The notes: a model not told the origin generated them from the sequence alone. A DNA stretch of 64,000 bases from Xestospongia bergquistia (GCA_963965975.1 OZ014421.1:1555001-1619000), one strand, 5' to 3'. Counted from the stretch's first letter, positions 46,095 to 58,650 are shown. Made by a program: numbers and translations.

Positions 46095-47407
46095 ATGTAT
46101 ATAGATGATTATACAAAGATTGAAAAGATTGGAGAAAGGACTTATGGCGTCGTTTACAAGGTAAGTCTTCTTTCACGCTATATTTCTTACTTGTTTTAAA
46201 GGCTACTGGTAAGTTTGTAACCTTGAAGAAAATACATCTTGAGAGTAAGGAAGAAGGTGTACCTCTCTTTCTCTCTCTCTCTCTCTCATACTCTCTTTCT
46301 CTTTATCTCTCTCTCTCTCATACAGACTTGAGGAGATAATTCATCAAGATTCTAAGTCCTATCTTGTTTTTGAATTCATTAGTATGGATTTAAAGAAATA
46401 TCTTGACACTATTCCATCTGGACAGTATATTGATCCAGTATTATTAAAGGTAACAATCACAGTAATAATGGATACATGGTTTGATAAATGGATACATGGA
46501 TCAATAGATCAAATGTATTAATGGACAAACATATGAATGATTATATGGATGTATAGATAGGTGACCAATCTACAATGACCATACATTATATTAGTTATAT
46601 TTATTGTAAATGTTCTATTGTTAATAATATTATATTTACTTCATTATTTCTTATATTAATAGAGATATATTTACCAGATCCTCAAAGGTACAGTTTTCTG
46701 TCATTATCGACGTATTATTCATCGTGACTTCAAACCACAAAATCTGTTAATTGATGCCAAAGGAGCTATTAAACTGGCTGACTTTGGACTTGGACGAGCC
46801 TTTGGTATACCAGTTCGTGCATATACCCAAGAGGTATCAGTCTCTCTCTCTCTCTCTCTCTCTTTTTCTCTCTCTCTCATACTGACCCACACAGGTAGTA
46901 ACACTGTGGTACAGGGCCCCTGAAGTCTTACTTGGTTCAGCACGATGTTTTTGTCCCATTGATGTATGGAGTATAGCTTGTATATTTGTTGAAATGTCTA
47001 ATAAAAACGTCTGTTTCAAGGAGACTCTGAAATTGATCAACTCTTCCGAATTTTCACGTTTATTAAACAGGTTTTATAAACTGGTTTAACTAGTTCCACT
47101 GTAGGATTTGGGGTACACCTAATGATACAACATGGCCTATTGTAACTGAACTACCAAATTTTAAACCAAATTTCCCTAAATGGATTGGAAAGACAATAAA
47201 ACAAGTTTGTCCTCGACTTGATGCAGCAGGTTGTGACCAGTTAATGGTAAGTTATTGTTCAATGATCCTTTTTAATTCTAGTGTCTTTAATATCAGCAAA
47301 TGTTGGTTTATAATCCTGGGAAGAGAATGTCAGCAAAGACTGCTATACAACATCCTTATTTCAGTGGTTTAGACAAGTCAGGTCTACCTGATACAGTACA
47401 GTCTTAA
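46095..47407 (+). pseudogene. CDK1-like kinase pseudogene, copy 2
   Basis: Exons 46095-46160 (MYIDDYTKIEKIGERTYGVV), 46202 to about 46264, 46326-46449, 46663-46833, 46895-47057, 47105-47246 and 47297-47407. Unlike copy 1 it has its own ATG and the [10 protein letters not shown] exon. Changes from the CDK norm are GEGTYG to GERTYG, HRDL to HRDF, VALKK to VTLKK, a 4-codon deletion (ARHK), and a one-base deletion after MSNK that shifts the frame. The PSTAIRE helix is again replaced by CT-rich DNA, here out of frame. CDK1 needs that helix for cyclin binding, so no normal function is possible. Confidence 0.85.
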
Positions 47408-47621
47408 GAACATATTATAACATTAATATTTTATGTATCATTAACTGTATACTGTATTAACACACACTAATACATCTGAATGGAATAACTTATAATAAAT
47501 AAAATAACTTGTATAGTCTAAGATTACTTGTTTTATGATGGAACTTGTTAAGTAGAGAGTTGTCTTCAATTATAATAGCTGAGAGCTCATTATTAAGGGC
47601 GTGTCTAATTTGAAAGAAACG

Positions 47622-50600
47622 CTGGCTACATCTAGATCAGGTTTGACTACATCATTATAATAGTTATCTATTGTTATGTGTGTGTGTGTGTCATGTTCTA
47701 TAGATTATTATATACCTACAAAGAGGTATAGTCACTCCACACATATAGTGGGTGACTACCTCTACATGTGGGGTGGTGATATGAATGGTCTCCCTAGAAT
47801 GCATGACAATGAAGTCAAACGGAAAATGACCTCTGTTATTGAATTATTTCACTTACCAACTGGTAAATGGGAACAACGACCTACTAATGGCAAACCTCCA
47901 CTGGGTGTCTGGGGTTATGCCTCAACTGTTATCAGCAAGAGGATCTACTATTTTGGAGGCTATTGTAATCATGATGATTGCCGTTACAATAGTGTCAACT
48001 CATTAATAACAGATTCACTTACATGGAATGAACTGTTCCCAACTAATCCAAGTATGGGTCCAATGATGAAGTCACAATGTGGAATGATATCACTTACATT
48101 CAATAAAGTGGATTATCTACTGGTAGTTGGTGGATATGGTCTACGTCCCACCTCTCTACAATCTGGTGCTCAGTATAGTGATACTCCTAGTAATAATGTT
48201 CGTACTAATGAACACCACTATTATCAGTTATCCAGTGGTAAGAAGATCAATATATCATGTTATCAATACATTATATATCAAGTACAATTTTATAACTGTT
48301 TGTATTTCAGGTCAGTGGATAGTACCAGAAATCACTGGAGAATGTCCACCTCCTTGTAGTCACTTCACTCTTACATCACTACCTAATAACAGAGCTCTGT
48401 TATTTGGTGGTAGTACTCCTAATGGTTATATTAACACTGTGTATATTGCTCAGTGTACAAAGACTGCAGTGGTGAGTACAATATGTATTAAGTTAAAGTA
48501 TTTAGTTACTGTATAATATTGTGGAGTAATCAAGTTTAAAGTTTGATATTATTAAATGAACTAAATTTATAGTATATAATGTCTTTATATTATTATTAGG
48601 AACTGTTTTATTAATAAACAAGTGATTTATTGTTTGTTAATATTTCTTTAATCAACTTAGAGTTTATATTGATAACTGAAACATTCCTTTAGTCAACTAT
48701 ATAGTGATACTATATTTCAATGTCACTCTTGAATAGTAGCCTCCCTTTTTGTATATCAGTGAAATTGAAATAGTAGCTTGAATAAATGATACAATGACTG
48801 CTTATGAAAATTGTCTATTGATAATTTATAATAGATTATTAATATTAATATTATATATATAATAATAATATGTATAATATTATATTAATTAATATTAAGT
48901 TGTTCTGTTAAGTGAAAAACACAAAAAAAGGTAATTTTTATTTTTTAAAAATGTTTATTCAGTCAGGAAATAACTGTAGTTTCATAAAGTCCTTAAACAA
49001 ATGAGTTCACAATGAGATAATATTTGTTTAAAATTTTTGTCAATGCTTGATCTATCATTTACTAACTGATAAACAAAGTTTAAAGCTATTGTTTATCAGG
49101 AATGTTCAGAATCACTTCTAACTCTAGAAACTTTAATAATTCACAATTATATTTTAAATAGTGACCTCAAATAGTAAATAGGAAATATTGTAACTAAATT
49201 AAAATCCACATAAACTATAAAATGAACAATATTCTTTAACATTTCCCAGTATACAGTATTAATTACTGCTATGTTAATTGTATAATATGTTAACTTGAAT
49301 ATTATCTACCTAGCACTGGGAGAAGATAAGTGAACCACTTCACAAATCAGTGAATTGGCCTCAGAGTCGATGGGGTCATGCAACCACTATTATCAGTGAC
49401 CTACATGTGATGATGGTAGGTGAACGTTATATTGCTGACAGCTGGTTATTTAACATTGATACAAAGACATGGACAAAGGTTAGTTACCAGTTATCATGTG
49501 ACCTAACACTAACACAAAGTGAGTTAATGTCTATGATCTACAATATGAGGAGATAAAATTAAGTGTGACTATTTGAACTTTAACCTCTGAAAATGTGTTA
49601 ACATTTATGATAGTATAGTTATATAGTTATAATTCAGTTATTAAAGACTGTACATAAGTACTTATGTTCATGTTTTAAAGTATTGTAACATGTCAACTCT
49701 ACCAGTTCATACAAAGTTATAGTCTGTTACTAGAGTACATGTATCCACTGATGTTACATGTATAATGACTAGTTTTGTAGTAATATCATAACATCATTAT
49801 TATAATGTCATATAGTACACTATATTCCATCTTATAGCTCAATATACCAGAGTCAGTGAATAAGAGAAGAAGACATTCCCTCTCATTATGGAATGTGTCA
49901 CCTACCACTGTATGGGTAGTACAATTTGGAGGATATTGTAATGGTAAACTCAATGATACTACAGTGATAGAATTTAGTAAGTATTGTCTATTGATGATAG
50001 TATTTATTATATACTACACACATACATTATCATTATTATCACAGTATGATATAGGAGTATTGACACACTAACTGTTTATATTACAAACTAGTCTCATAAC
50101 TCAATACTATTGTAACATACTATATCTCTCACTGTAGTATGTAACGATGACCAGTGGACTGTAGGAGATGTAATAACTAACCTGACATCTACTGAAGAAT
50201 ATCAACTTAAGCTACAACAGAAGAGACATGGACAACCTCAACTTACTGTCCAATCTCCTACACGTCTTCAACCTTCATCTTCATCACGTCAAGAATTAGA
50301 TAGAGAAATTCAACATTTAACACGACAACTTGAAGTTACCAACAAAGAGCTACAAGATACCAAACAACAGCAGATAGATATGACAAGAGCTCTTCAAGAG
50401 GACCTTGAAACAAAAGAAAGACAACTACATCAACTACATCAAGAACTTCACGAGAAACAACAAACTCAAGCTATACTTCAACAAGAGTTACAAGATAGTC
50501 AAGAGAGAGAAAGAGTACTACGTCAAGAGTGTGATAATCTTCACCGAGAACATGATGATTATCGTGACAATATTGAACAAGATCTTCGTCAACAACTCCA

Positions 50601-51438
50601 AGAGTCAACCACTGCTCTTCAACAAAGACAAAATACTATAGCCACTCTTCAACAACAAGTTCAACAGTTACAACAACAGTCTCACTGGGTAGTGAGGAAG
50701 GAGGAGATTGAGATGACTGAGGAAATTCTTGGCAAAGGAGGTTGGGGAGAAGTCAAGGTGGCTAAATTTCCTGGCCTCAGAGTGGCTGCCAAATGTCTTC
50801 ATGAAGTTATCCTGTCACCATATAACATATCAGTTTTTACACGAGAAATGGAGATTGCTGCTCGAATACGTCATCCCAATCTCCTTCAGTTCATAGGAGC
50901 CACTAAAGTGGGTAGTCCTATCATCCTATCAGAACTAATGCCAACTAGTCTTCGCAAAGAGCTAGAAGCTGGTCCTCTACCCTATCATGCTGTTTTAGCT
51001 ATCAGTCAAGATATAGCCTGTGGTCTTAACTATCTCCACCTCTTTAAACCAGACCCTATACTACATAGAGATGTCAGCACTGCTAATGTCCTTCTTCAAC
51101 CAATTAGTGGTGGGTGGAGAGCCAAGGTATCAGACTATGGTTCAGCTAATCTTCAACCAATGATTGGTCGTACAGTCAATCCAGGTAATCCAGTTTATTC
51201 TGCTCCAGAAGCTGGTGTACCAAGAGACCATTCTCCTGCAATGGATGTTTACAGTTATGGTGTTGTCTTGATTGAAATGATGATCTGTCGTATTCCTGAG
51301 GTAGCTCAGAGACAACTTCATATTAACAGTATTAGACGACCAACGTTTAAAGCTCTTATTGAGCGATGTTTAAAAGAGAATCGTAGAGAACGTCCGATAA
51401 TGTTAGAGATCCTAACAGACTTCAATGAAACCATTTAA
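47622..51438 (+). CDS. Kelch / coiled-coil / TKL-like protein kinase, copy D (start codon lost)
   Basis: Six exons: 47622-47640, 47704-48237, 48311-48471, 49314-49478, 49838-49976 and 50138-51438, 772 aa if read from the CTG that replaces ATG. Copy C reads ATGGCTACGTCTAGATCAG; here the same 19 bp begin CTG and contain no ATG. The next in-frame Met is inside the Kelch region (MWGGDMNG). The rest is intact: Kelch exons, coiled coil and kinase with GKGGWGEV, VAAK, HRDVSTAN, SDYG and APE. Exon 4 has VGERYIAD as in copy A. It could be a silent copy, start at CTG, or start upstream by another exon. Confidence 0.85.
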
Positions 51439-51694
51439 TAGTATACAATAATATAGTGTGTTTTATAATTTTAGTAGTAAGGTTATTATAATAGCCACAT
51501 GCTTAATGTTTAAGGTTTAGTGATAGGATCAGTATTAAAATATGGTGATCTCAGACTGTCACACTGTACTTCTTTAGGACAATGTCATTAGTAGAGGTGT
51601 GTTCTTAATATAAAGGTCATTAAAGTATTATTAGTATGGGCCTAGAACAAGTGTCCTGAACTTCAGACTTATAATTTTTTCCAATTTTTATTAC

Positions 51695-52094
51695 CAAGAG
51701 GTAGAGTTGTTTTAATTCTCATAGAATAAGATGGTGCTGTCCTTGTAGTTAAAGATTGACGTCCAATTATATGAGGTATATTATAGTAACATGGAGTAGT
51801 ATTCTAAAATTTTATAAAAATATAAACAAAATTATATAAAAATTACTTGTTCCCTGTCCTAATTAGTTTGATAAATCCATAAATTTGTGGTCGTAATTGG
51901 AGAGGGTTTACCTGTTACCATGACAACATTATGAATTTAAACATAGTAATAAAGGACATACTGTTAATATGATGGGTTGATATCCAACATAATGGACCTT
52001 TACTATTTAAAGAAGATGGTCGGACATCATAGGTACAGAGGGAAGGTGTCGCTATTTGTTCCATGAGACCGTGAGACCAAGCATTGTCTTAAAC
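51695..52094 (-). pseudogene. SHIPPO-repeat gene fragment, copy D, three exons
   Basis: The same three exons as copy A. Lesions are a deletion in the first exon that shifts the frame (the SRPPLSLEQ part is reduced), and a TAG in the second exon (QTN-stop-DREQ). The last exon (51803-51695) is open. Confidence 0.6.
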
Positions 52095-52155
52095 CTGAAA
52101 TTATAATCCTCTCAAGACTTTTAGCCATAACTAGCCTTGTGAGGTCATCTCCTTG

Positions 52156-52232
52156 AAACTTAATGGTTCCTTTTCACTTTCATATTGTTTAGTTTTCCTT
52201 CTAATAATTTGACGTGCCCCTCCAATTGTGCA
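52156..52232 (-). pseudogene. Coiled-coil exon remnant, duplicate of 57731-57802
   Basis: Minus-strand GHVKLLEGKL is recognisable, then a one-base loss shifts the frame. The flanking DNA to about 52290 also matches 57803-57870. This junction joins the end of the SHIPPO block to DNA that otherwise lies 5.5 kb away. Confidence 0.55.
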
Positions 52233-52299
52233 GAGACTCATTCTAAATTAGTTTGAAAACATTTGTTCTCCCCTTACAAAGCAATTACATCAACTTCAG

Positions 52300-52945
52300 T
52301 TCTATGATCATGAAACAAGAACAGAGTAAAAATCAGTGTTATATTTATAATGACATATAATTATAGGAGTGTCTAGAGTGCTGGTAATAGAACATCATAC
52401 TTTAATGTGAAATTAATATTACACTACAGACCCTAAACCTTAAACATTGGAACTAAAAATGTATTAATTTTACATTAAAGTATGGCATTCCATTACTGGC
52501 ATTTTTAAACACACCATGTAACTATTAGTACTGTATAGGACCTATACTATAGCCAGTAATAATTATTATATATAAACAATTCACTTATTAATGGTTACAG
52601 TTTGTTACATGTAATGATATACATGTACATGTACATACAGTGTATTAGTCTTCTATTAACAGCTTCATTCTCTGTTACTGGAGCAGATATTGTAGATGTA
52701 AAGGACTATGCTACAGCTTCTATTGAATAATGAGCCTAGACATAGGATTACTACAGCAACAGTTGTCATAGTAACAAGGTGGTTAATTAATAATAACTTA
52801 CAACATTCTGTACAAGTGAAGCATTTGAATGAAAGAGAGGGAAATGGAATTTAAAATATGAACATAATCTAGCCATTTCAGACCTGTTCATCTTTGTATT
52901 AATTTTATAAATTGTCTTTTAACGCTGCTTCTTACACGTACTGAC
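52300..52945. other. Intergenic, no gene seen
   Basis: AT-rich DNA. About 52800-52925 loosely resembles 56640-56760 (TACAAGTGA ... CCTGTTCATCTT), an older dispersed repeat. Confidence 0.5.
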
Positions 52946-53395
52946 ACTGGGAGAATTAAAAAGGGGTTAAAAAGTAAAGACCTGCCTACTTTAATGAACA
53001 TAACCAAACCTACACGGTATTACTGGATTTATCTCAACAGTCCAGCTCACTGCAATACCAGAGGACCAACATTAGGCAAATGGTTGATCTTCAAACATAT
53101 CTCCTGTTTTGATCAGGTCTGGGAGACAATAAGTCAGACTGTGGTATCTGGTGAACAGGGAGCTACTCCCACTAAAGTGTCGATAAAGAAAGTCAACCCA
53201 AATTCTTCAGGTGCAAACATTAAAGTGATATGTGGGTATACTACAGCAGAATATAGCGATCAGGTCAGAATGAAGTTAATTCCTTATGTATGCGAGACAA
53301 TACAATATTAAAACTGATGCAGAGACTCATGCTTAGAGGTATGCTTGTCATGGTGATTGTAGAGTAACATTGAGGACACTGGAATAGAATAAAGG
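52946..53395 (+). pseudogene. DUF1917 (BLES03/C11orf68-like) gene fragment
   Basis: The frame through 52994-53311 contains TLGKWLIFKH, QVWETISQTVVSGEQGA, TKVSIKKVNPN and IKVICGYTTAEYSDQ, in the order and spacing typical of the DUF1917 family (GKWLIF, W..I, KVS, VICVYT). A further stretch in another frame, KTDAETHA then GDCRVTLRTLE, fits the family's next segment but is broken by stops. The fold is eIF4E-like; the biochemical role is not established. The 5' end is unclear and the gene is probably a remnant. The family call is by motif only. Confidence 0.5.
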
Positions 53396-53853
53396 TAATC
53401 CAAAATTTAAAGAGTAATTACATTATCCTCTGAAGACGAAAGCTGTCTATTTTTAATATTTCATATAGACTGGTCCTATCGATTTTGTTTGAAAAAAATT
53501 ATTAATGCAGAGATGACTATTGGATGAAAATAATAGTGACAGTATATAGACATGTTATCACTACAAAGTCAATAAAATTGTTGTGACAATATGTACTATC
53601 AGGACACTCCATTGATACCAGTATCTATTCATTGTCACAAATTATATAACTATTAATAATACTCATAAATAGTAGGTGGAGTTCTAGTTAATTATTATGC
53701 TATACGCCACATGTGGTCGGTGGTCCTTACTGAATACGTCATCTAACAGAAAACTCTTGTTATCTTGTAAGTGGCTGTAATAAGACATGTATTAACTCAA
53801 CTATATTAACTGATCATCTCAACAATCGTTGTCCCTAAACAAGATATTTTCCA
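53396..53853. other. Intergenic, no gene seen
   Basis: AT-rich DNA without a supported ORF or repeat. Confidence 0.5.
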
Positions 53854-54066
53854 GTGTCCTCTATGTCATCATGTGACTATAGAACTGATTGTAACATTAT
53901 GACTTGTTGTATTTATTCTCATCACATTGATGATAAATCCTACCACTGTTCAGACAGTACTGGTACATTTTGTCTAGAAGACATGTTGTGTGTAGCATCA
54001 AGTCGAGACATTTGTCTTATCACCAATATCAACCAGTCGAGTACAACATCATTTGGTAACAGCTAA
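53854..54066 (+). CDS. Small Cys-rich ORF, unrecognised
   Basis: 70 codons with nine cysteines (CDYRTDCNIMTCCIYSHH ... FCLEDMLCVASSRDIC). A possible acceptor TTTTCCAG precedes it at about 53855. It could be one exon of a secreted Cys-rich protein or chance. No neighbour exon was found. Confidence 0.2.
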   Translation: MSSMSSCDYRTDCNIMTCCIYSHHIDDKSYHCSDSTGTFCLEDMLCVASSRDICLITNINQSSTTSFGNS

Positions 54067-54590
54067 TTCCATTGACCATAAACTGCACTCTTGTACTACA
54101 AATGCCCAAGACTGTCTGTACTTTAAAATGTATCATTTAATACAATTCCAATTAAAACTGTTTTATTGCTAAACTTCACATTTTTATATCTACCATAAAT
54201 AAAATCGTATATTTGTTATTTAGAGATGTTACTGCATTACATGTTAATATATTGCTACTAGTATATATCATCAAGTAGTAACACTTAATATACAGAGAGG
54301 AAGATCTTTGAGTTGGAAGGTGACAGTGATTATGCAGTCTTTTTGATCTATATGGATCTCATCCAGTTTGTTGATATCTTGTGAGAGTACTGAGATTTGT
54401 AAACATACAATAAACAAGTTAAATGGCAAATAAACATTTATTTTAATGAATAAAAGCAAGAATTAAAAAATTGCCTGAAAAAACTTAATTAAAAAAACGC
54501 ATAAACAGAAATAAAAATTTCAATTGGTGAAGAGTTCAATCAAAGGTCTCCAGAGAATCTATCATCAGCACACGACTAGCGAGGAACAGC
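54067..54590. other. AT-rich intergenic, no gene seen
   Basis: Low-complexity A/T DNA; ORFs on either strand are short and without family features. Confidence 0.5.
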
Positions 54591-54592
54591 AA

Positions 54593-54642
54593 ACGCGTGA
54601 CCTATCCTTCTGGCGGGAAAAGATGACATTATGGCGGGAAAA
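54593..54642 (+). promoter_or_regulatory. ACGCGT box and two E2F-like sites
   Basis: ACGCGT is at 54593-54598, and GGCGGGAAA is at 54612-54620 and 54633-54641. A similar pair (GGCGGGAAA at 56211-56219, ACGCGT at 56227-56232) lies 1.6 kb to the right. These match E2F and MluI-box consensus sequences of cell-cycle promoters. No gene could be attached to them, so they may instead be part of a repeated element. Confidence 0.3.
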
Positions 54643-55150
54643 CATAACAGCAGCTCACGCATTCAGCAAAAAGCTTACAAGAACACCAAAACACTTTTTA
54701 ATAGGTTTTTAATTTAATTATTTAAATAATTAATTAAATAATTTAGCTTTTTTGCTTTAAAAAATATTAATGATAATATCATCTAAAGAATTAGTAATAT
54801 AATGATACAACAGTTGTAAAAAATTCATCAGAATTCATTCAGTATGATTGTAGTTGTTTAGTAAATATAAAAATTGAATTCTAAACTGATTCAGTTTTCA
54901 AAGTTAGAAATTTATTACTAAGTTGGTGATTAGAGAATCAAGTTAAAATATAACTAAAATTAAGATAATTGACTTTTGGCAAATTTTAGTGAGAAATATT
55001 TTTTTGAGAAGTTCAATATAATAAATTTAAAAAAATATAATAACAAACTATAAAAAACATGAAAAAACTACAATAAAAAAGAAAATAAAAAAAATTAAAA
55101 TAAGACAGTTTCAATAGTAGAAAGTCTCCAAGAGTCCAGTCACTCCACAA

Positions 55151-56113
55151 GTAGAGAACATAGAGAAAGAAAGAGAGAGTTAGTTGTAACAACTGGATTG
55201 CTAAAAAATGAATGAAATGGATGGAGAGATAGCTCACCTTCTTCAACAGTGCTGCTCCTGCAAGGAAAGAAAAGAAGTAGTTATTAACTGAACTGGTGAA
55301 GAATGAATGGATAGAGAGAGAAGAGAGACAGAGGAAGTGAAAAGAAGCCACCAACACACACACATACAGCACACACACACACGCACCCTAGAAGATCAGA
55401 GCTCCTCCCCGCCACCTGGCGGCCTAGGATATTTTAAAAAAAATTTTTTTAGGCCGCCAGGCGGCAGGGAGGAGATAATTAATAGGGATTGTATGAGTGT
55501 GTGTGTAGTGTATGGACTGAATAGCCCAAAATAAAAATAAAAATAAAATAAAAAGAAGAGGAAAGAAGGCTTGAAGGAAGACAGAAGAGACCAGGTAGGA
55601 GAGCGACTCATCTTTTACATCCAGAGAACGTTAGAGAAGAACAGTCAAGAGCATCAGAGAAGAACCGTCATGAGAACATCAGAGAAGAACAGTCAAGAAC
55701 ATCAGAAGATACAGAGAAGAACAGTCAAGAACATCATCAGAAGACATCGAAGAAGAACAGTCAAGATCAACAGAGAACACCAGAGAAGAACAGTTGAGTC
55801 CTGTAGGAACGAAGAGAGAGGAAAAATTTATTTAAAAATTCAAAAATCAATTGACAAAAATTATAAAAAAATAACAAAAGAAAAACAGATAAAAAACAAA
55901 AAAGAAAAGAAACAGATAAAGATGACATAACTAAAATAAAAAAGATGATCCAGCGACGAGAGGTTATCCAACGATGAGATGACTTGATCCAACGAAGTAC
56001 GAGATGATCCAACAATGAGGCGAATCGTAGAGAACATAGAGGAAGAAAGAGAGAGTTATTTGTAACAACTGCTGAATAGATGTGAGATAGATGGATGGAG
56101 AGATAACTCACCT
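55151..56113. repeat. Direct repeats flanking an AG-rich tandem array
   Basis: About 90 bp at 55151-55240 (GTAGAGAACATAGAG ... GATAGCTCACCTT) recur at 56029-56113. Between them are the hairpin at 55402 and an array of AGAGAAGAACAGTCAAGA units (about 55620-55800). ORFs on both strands here are Lys/Arg/Glu- or Phe/Ser/Leu-rich artefacts. Unclassified non-coding element. Confidence 0.6.
55402..55474. repeat. GC-rich perfect-stem hairpin in AT-rich DNA
   Basis: The left arm 55402-55426 (CTCCTCCCCGCCACCTGGCG...) and the right arm 55450-55474 pair over 25 bp with about two mismatches. The loop is A/T. The GC content contrasts strongly with the surroundings. Confidence 0.85.
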
Positions 56114-56789
56114 TATAATAAAGTATGGAAAATGGAGTACTTTTATAATATCAAGAAATCTCGTCATGCTTCAAATTGACAACCAGTCAACACAAGCTTG
56201 TGCCAATATTGGCGGGAAACAACTGCACGCGTGATCAACATTAATTGATTTTTAATTGATTTGATTAACAACTAATTGAAATCTTCAAAATATACAAGTA
56301 TTTTGTTAGTAGAAAGAAATATAGTTTTAATGCAATGTCTATATACAATAAAAGGTATAATATATTCTATCAGAAACTTCCAAACTAAACAGTTTAGCAG
56401 TATCAGCTTTTTCTATAACAATATGTGTGTGTATATTATGAATTAGTGAAAGTAGTATAGATATGAAGGAGACAGCTATTGATGTTCAGATGGCTAAAAA
56501 GATAAACTAGACACAATATTATCACACCAGTTGTATTATTTGTACTTACCTACAACAATAAAATTGAAGTCGTTTGAATTCTGATTTTTCCACCCTTAGC
56601 AGAAGCTGCTGCCTTCATTCTGCCATATATTATGAACCTTTCTATACAAGTGAGGTTATCACAATAAAAGAGTGAGAAATGTAATTTAAAACCAGAACAT
56701 AATTAGCTACTTTTAAACCTGCTCATCTTCATATTAAAATTAGAATTTGTCTTTCTTTCTTTATAAGCAAATTACATGTACATGAACGT

Positions 56790-57165
56790 CTACCTAGGTA
56801 CATGTATTTATGGTAATAATGATATGCAAGGTACCTTCAATAAGTACATGTATATGTAATATGGTATGCAAACTACCCTCGATAGCTATTGAGGATAGCC
56901 CCATACCATTATTACCATATTAAATGTATATGTGCACCTACTGAGGCTAGTTTCCATACTGTGTGGCATATACATGTACATGTACACCTATTGAGGATAG
57001 CTTGTATACTATCATTACCAGATTACATATATATGTATATCTATTGAGGATAGCCCCATACCATTATTACCATATTACATGTACAAGTATATCTATTTAT
57101 TGAGGGTAGCTCCATCCCTTTATTACCATATTGTATGTATATGTATATATACCTATTGAGGTTTG
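56790..57165. repeat. Degenerate minisatellite with CTATTGAGGATAG core
   Basis: Five to six units of about 60-70 bp contain TACATGTATATGTATATCTATTGAGGATAGCCCCATACCATTATTACC in varying form. Some units carry in-frame ACATGTACATGTAC palindromes. It is non-coding. Confidence 0.8.
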
Positions 57166-57390
57166 TTTCAAATGTAGATACTTTCTCTTGAAATTCTTTT
57201 TTATTTCTTAGAGAACTCTACAGCATTTTGATATAATATTGTATTTTAGTATAGTGATGTATGTGAGATAGAAAAATAACCTGAAAAGATTAGAATGATA
57301 GTTCTGAACCATGAGAATCAAATAATGAAATTTATAGAGCCAGAATGAAACATGGGAATGAATCTATTACTAGAAACACACTTACCATAC

Positions 57391-57802
57391 CTTGTGTTGG
57401 TCATTTTTCATGGTAGCATATTTCAATAACTGGTTCTCTAATGCTGTGATATAATCTTTACATTCCACAAGTTCTTGGTGCCCAGGACTGAGTCTTTAGC
57501 TTCTAGAACAGAATATAATTTTTCCATTGTCTCTTTTAGTTCTGCTAGTCTCTTGTCATAGGCTGGGTCAGATGACAGCTAAATGGACAAATGTAATGTT
57601 GAATGGATGTATAGTATGTTAGTAGATGTATGGTATGTTGAATGGATGTATGATATGATAAATGGATTCATAGTAGAACATAACAACTGATGAAATGGAT
57701 TAAAATTTTAACCACACCCACCAAACTTACGACTTCTAGTGGTTCCTTTTCACTTTCATATTGTTTTAATTTTCCTTCTAATAATTTGACATGCCCCTCC
57801 TT
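57391..57802 (-). pseudogene. Coiled-coil gene fragment, two exons
   Basis: Exons 57802-57731 (24 codons, starts KEGHVKLLEGKLKQY) and 57578-57391 (starts LSSDPAYDKRLAELKETMEK) have clean GT-AG ends and phase 0. In the second exon a single missing G in GGGG shifts the frame between AKDSVLG and ELVECKDYITALENQ. Both are heptad-rich. The parent gene was not recognised, and no further exons could be followed with confidence. Confidence 0.6.
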
Positions 57803-58412
57803 CTGTGCAGAGACTCATTCTAAATTAGTTTGAAAACATTTGTTCTCCCCTTACAAAGCAATAACATCAACTTGAGATGATCCCTACAGAAATGGACACA
57901 ACCAGATCATGTGACCAGATCGTGACAAACTATAACTACCAACTCACATAATGAGGGAAGTACAAGCCATATATATTAACTACATGTATTGTGTACATGT
58001 ACATGTATAGTTGATAAGAATATTAAAATAGCAACAAAGACACCAATATAACTATACCTGTATATCAGTTTCTGAAAACCAACATTACCAGTTGTTGGTA
58101 CAGATGTATTTTGCTTTGCAGAACTAGCCTTGTGAGGTCATCCCTTGAGAGACTAAGATAGAACTACATGTGATAGCAATAATTTCCTCCCACTCATTGT
58201 TACTTTACCGTTTTATTTTGAATGGACAAGATCTAGGTCAGTGAATAAATTCAATAAATTTGAACATATTTAATAAAGTTTTAACCTATTTATTAGAACA
58301 AGCTACATCAATAATTAGCTCCACCCACAAGACATTACTAATTAATTATTCATGATACTGTTAACAAGGCAAGTATTTATTACTTGTTTACATCTGCCTA
58401 TATCATTCTTTT

Positions 58413-58650
58413 TTAAAACTGTTTGAAAAGTGCATTTATACATATTGAATAAGGTTTTTTCCTCTTTATTAGATATAACTGCTCGGCAATGGAGCACAGA
58501 AGTTTGAGGTTCTTATTGTAACTTTTGCTAACACATATATGATTGTATCTCCTAAAACAAAATGATCATATACCAAATATAATAAAATTCCTTACTCAGC
58601 ATGACTATAGTTATGTTTTTGTGTGCGACAATTCCTACCCCAATGACAAT
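58413..58650 (-). pseudogene. CHFR: Second copy of the last CHFR-like exons
   Basis: It matches 3737-3975: the final exon starts at 58551 and the preceding one ends at 58596, with the zinc-finger codons WGRNCRTQ. It is cut at about 58650, where the zinc-finger transposon remnant begins. In the first copy these two points are 2.1 kb apart, so this copy suffered a deletion. Confidence 0.7.

Noticed and set aside
55571-55930. Lys/Arg/Glu-rich ORF with EKNSQEHQRR repeats
   Set aside because: It comes from an AG-rich tandem array between direct repeats; no codon-level conservation can be shown.
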